The notes beneath the pieces were generated by a model. It did no database searches. It was given only the letters and a program-made list of their open reading frames with translations, and had not been told where the DNA came from. The position numbers and the translations under genes are program-made. This document shows positions 63,058-64,000 of a stretch of 64,000 bases of DNA, one piece after another. The stretch spans positions 15,253,945 through 15,317,944 of the forward strand of contig NC_058140.1 in assembly GCF_011075055.1 (NCBI RefSeq), given 5' to 3'. The first letter of the stretch is position 1. Every line of letters starts with the position of its first letter. The stretch is from Mangifera indica (taxonomy: Eukaryota > Streptophyta > Magnoliopsida > Sapindales > Anacardiaceae).

Positions 63058-64000
63058 AATCCCTGTTTTTTTTTTTTTTAATATTTATGAAAATTTTGCC
63101 CCTATTCCTCCATGATCTTTCAAGTTCATGTAATTGTTCAGAGCACAGTGCTCTGATATGTGAAAGTTTTGTTATTTGTAACGTCAGCTTCTTCCGCATG
63201 ATTATGTTTAAGGTTTTTTAAGTATGAAACAAGGGTTTGCTTAAGTTCATGTGAAGAATTGCCCAAATTGAAACTTTCATTCTAACTTTTAGATTTCTTT
63301 GTTTTTTGATATTATATTCTAGATTTGTGCATATCTAAATCTCTAAAATCATTTATTAACTTAAAATAGCAAATATTATATTATTTAAATACTCTTAAAT
63401 ATTTAAACAGTGTGTATATTAAAAATAAATCAAAAAATAACAATGTACATTCAATTCTAGCATAGAATGTTCGAATTAAAAATTAAGGTTAATTTTGATA
63501 CTTAGATTCGACTTTTTTTTCGTGATTTTGTGTTTGAGGTGTGACATAAAGCAAATGAAAGAAATGTATTAATAGAATTTAAGGTTTTGTTTATGGTTTT
63601 ATCAATAGTTAAAGTATGCCAAGAAAATTGTATTTTATTAAGTTAAAGTTTTTAAAATATAAATTATTATAAAAATATACTATATGAAAAATTGCTAAAT
63701 ATAAATTATTATTATATTTAATAAAATTATATAAAATATAAAATATTATTTTAATAAAATTATTAAATTTTTATTATATAAAATATTAATAATAAAAAAT
63801 AAACTACATCAATAATCGAATTTTTTTTAAGAGATAAATCTATTAATTATTATTTTTCTTTGTACACTAATTAAAATTTTCTAATAGACTCTTTTATCTC
63901 ATTTAAAATGACCACTAGACCCATCAAAGTACTTTGGAGTCTCCCCTCGGGCAAAAGTCTTGGTCTACGCCAGTGATCGCTGCCATCCGCACCCTTTTGC
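63058..64000. other. Methyltransferase 3' UTR and AT-rich spacer to window end
   Basis: The first ~200 bases are likely 3' untranslated sequence. 63330-63850 is extremely AT-rich. The last ~90 bases are less AT-rich but I recognise nothing in them. Confidence 0.5.

Overview
The window is nuclear DNA of a dicot plant. It is AT-rich, its genes have many short GT-AG introns, and it carries plant-only families (UMAMIT/WAT1 transporters, a GH1 beta-glucosidase, a SPARK-type receptor-like kinase) among LTR-retrotransposon remnants and MITE-like elements. I cannot fix the species from sequence alone. Every gene I can support is on the + strand.

Layout. 1-6312: 3' part of a membralin-like gene, whose long intron holds an antisense LTR-retrotransposon remnant. 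6313-11454: intergenic, with two copies (F, A) of a Mutator-like foldback family. 11455-13419: intronless receptor-like kinase. 13420-17005: intergenic, with a ~63-bp tandem repeat and foldback copy B, which ends about 200 bp before the next start codon. 17006-19564: an 11-exon beta-glucosidase. 19565-24310: Copia remnant with a nested element. 24311-54952: six tandem WAT1/UMAMIT-type transporter genes (W1-W6), all with seven exons, matching intron phases and open frames (389, 369, 379, 371, 371 and 371 aa). 57681-63057: a 12-exon, two-domain methyltransferase of the TRM140/METTL2 plus METTL21-like type (564 aa).

W4, W5 and W6 are a recent segmental series. Their 5' flanks are homologous (about 36.97-39.19, 42.97-45.16 and 49.85-51.24 kb). 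Behind W4 lies a decayed copy of the first four exons of the methyltransferase gene that follows W6, a footprint of unequal crossing-over between a WAT1 gene and its neighbour.

The most interesting unexplained structure is a family of 0.8-1.0 kb foldback elements. They have long terminal inverted repeats starting GGCCAAA..GACTATTTCCCACC and 9-bp target-site duplications (perfect for B, C and D; 8/9 for A). At least five copies plus a diverged one lie in 64 kb, often close to genes: inside W6 intron 3, replacing the upstream promoter of W6, abutting the methyltransferase promoter, and just upstream of the beta-glucosidase. I found no protein-coding capacity in them. Other dated insertions include a GC-rich hAT-like MITE with a perfect 8-bp duplication at 26.96-27.51 kb.
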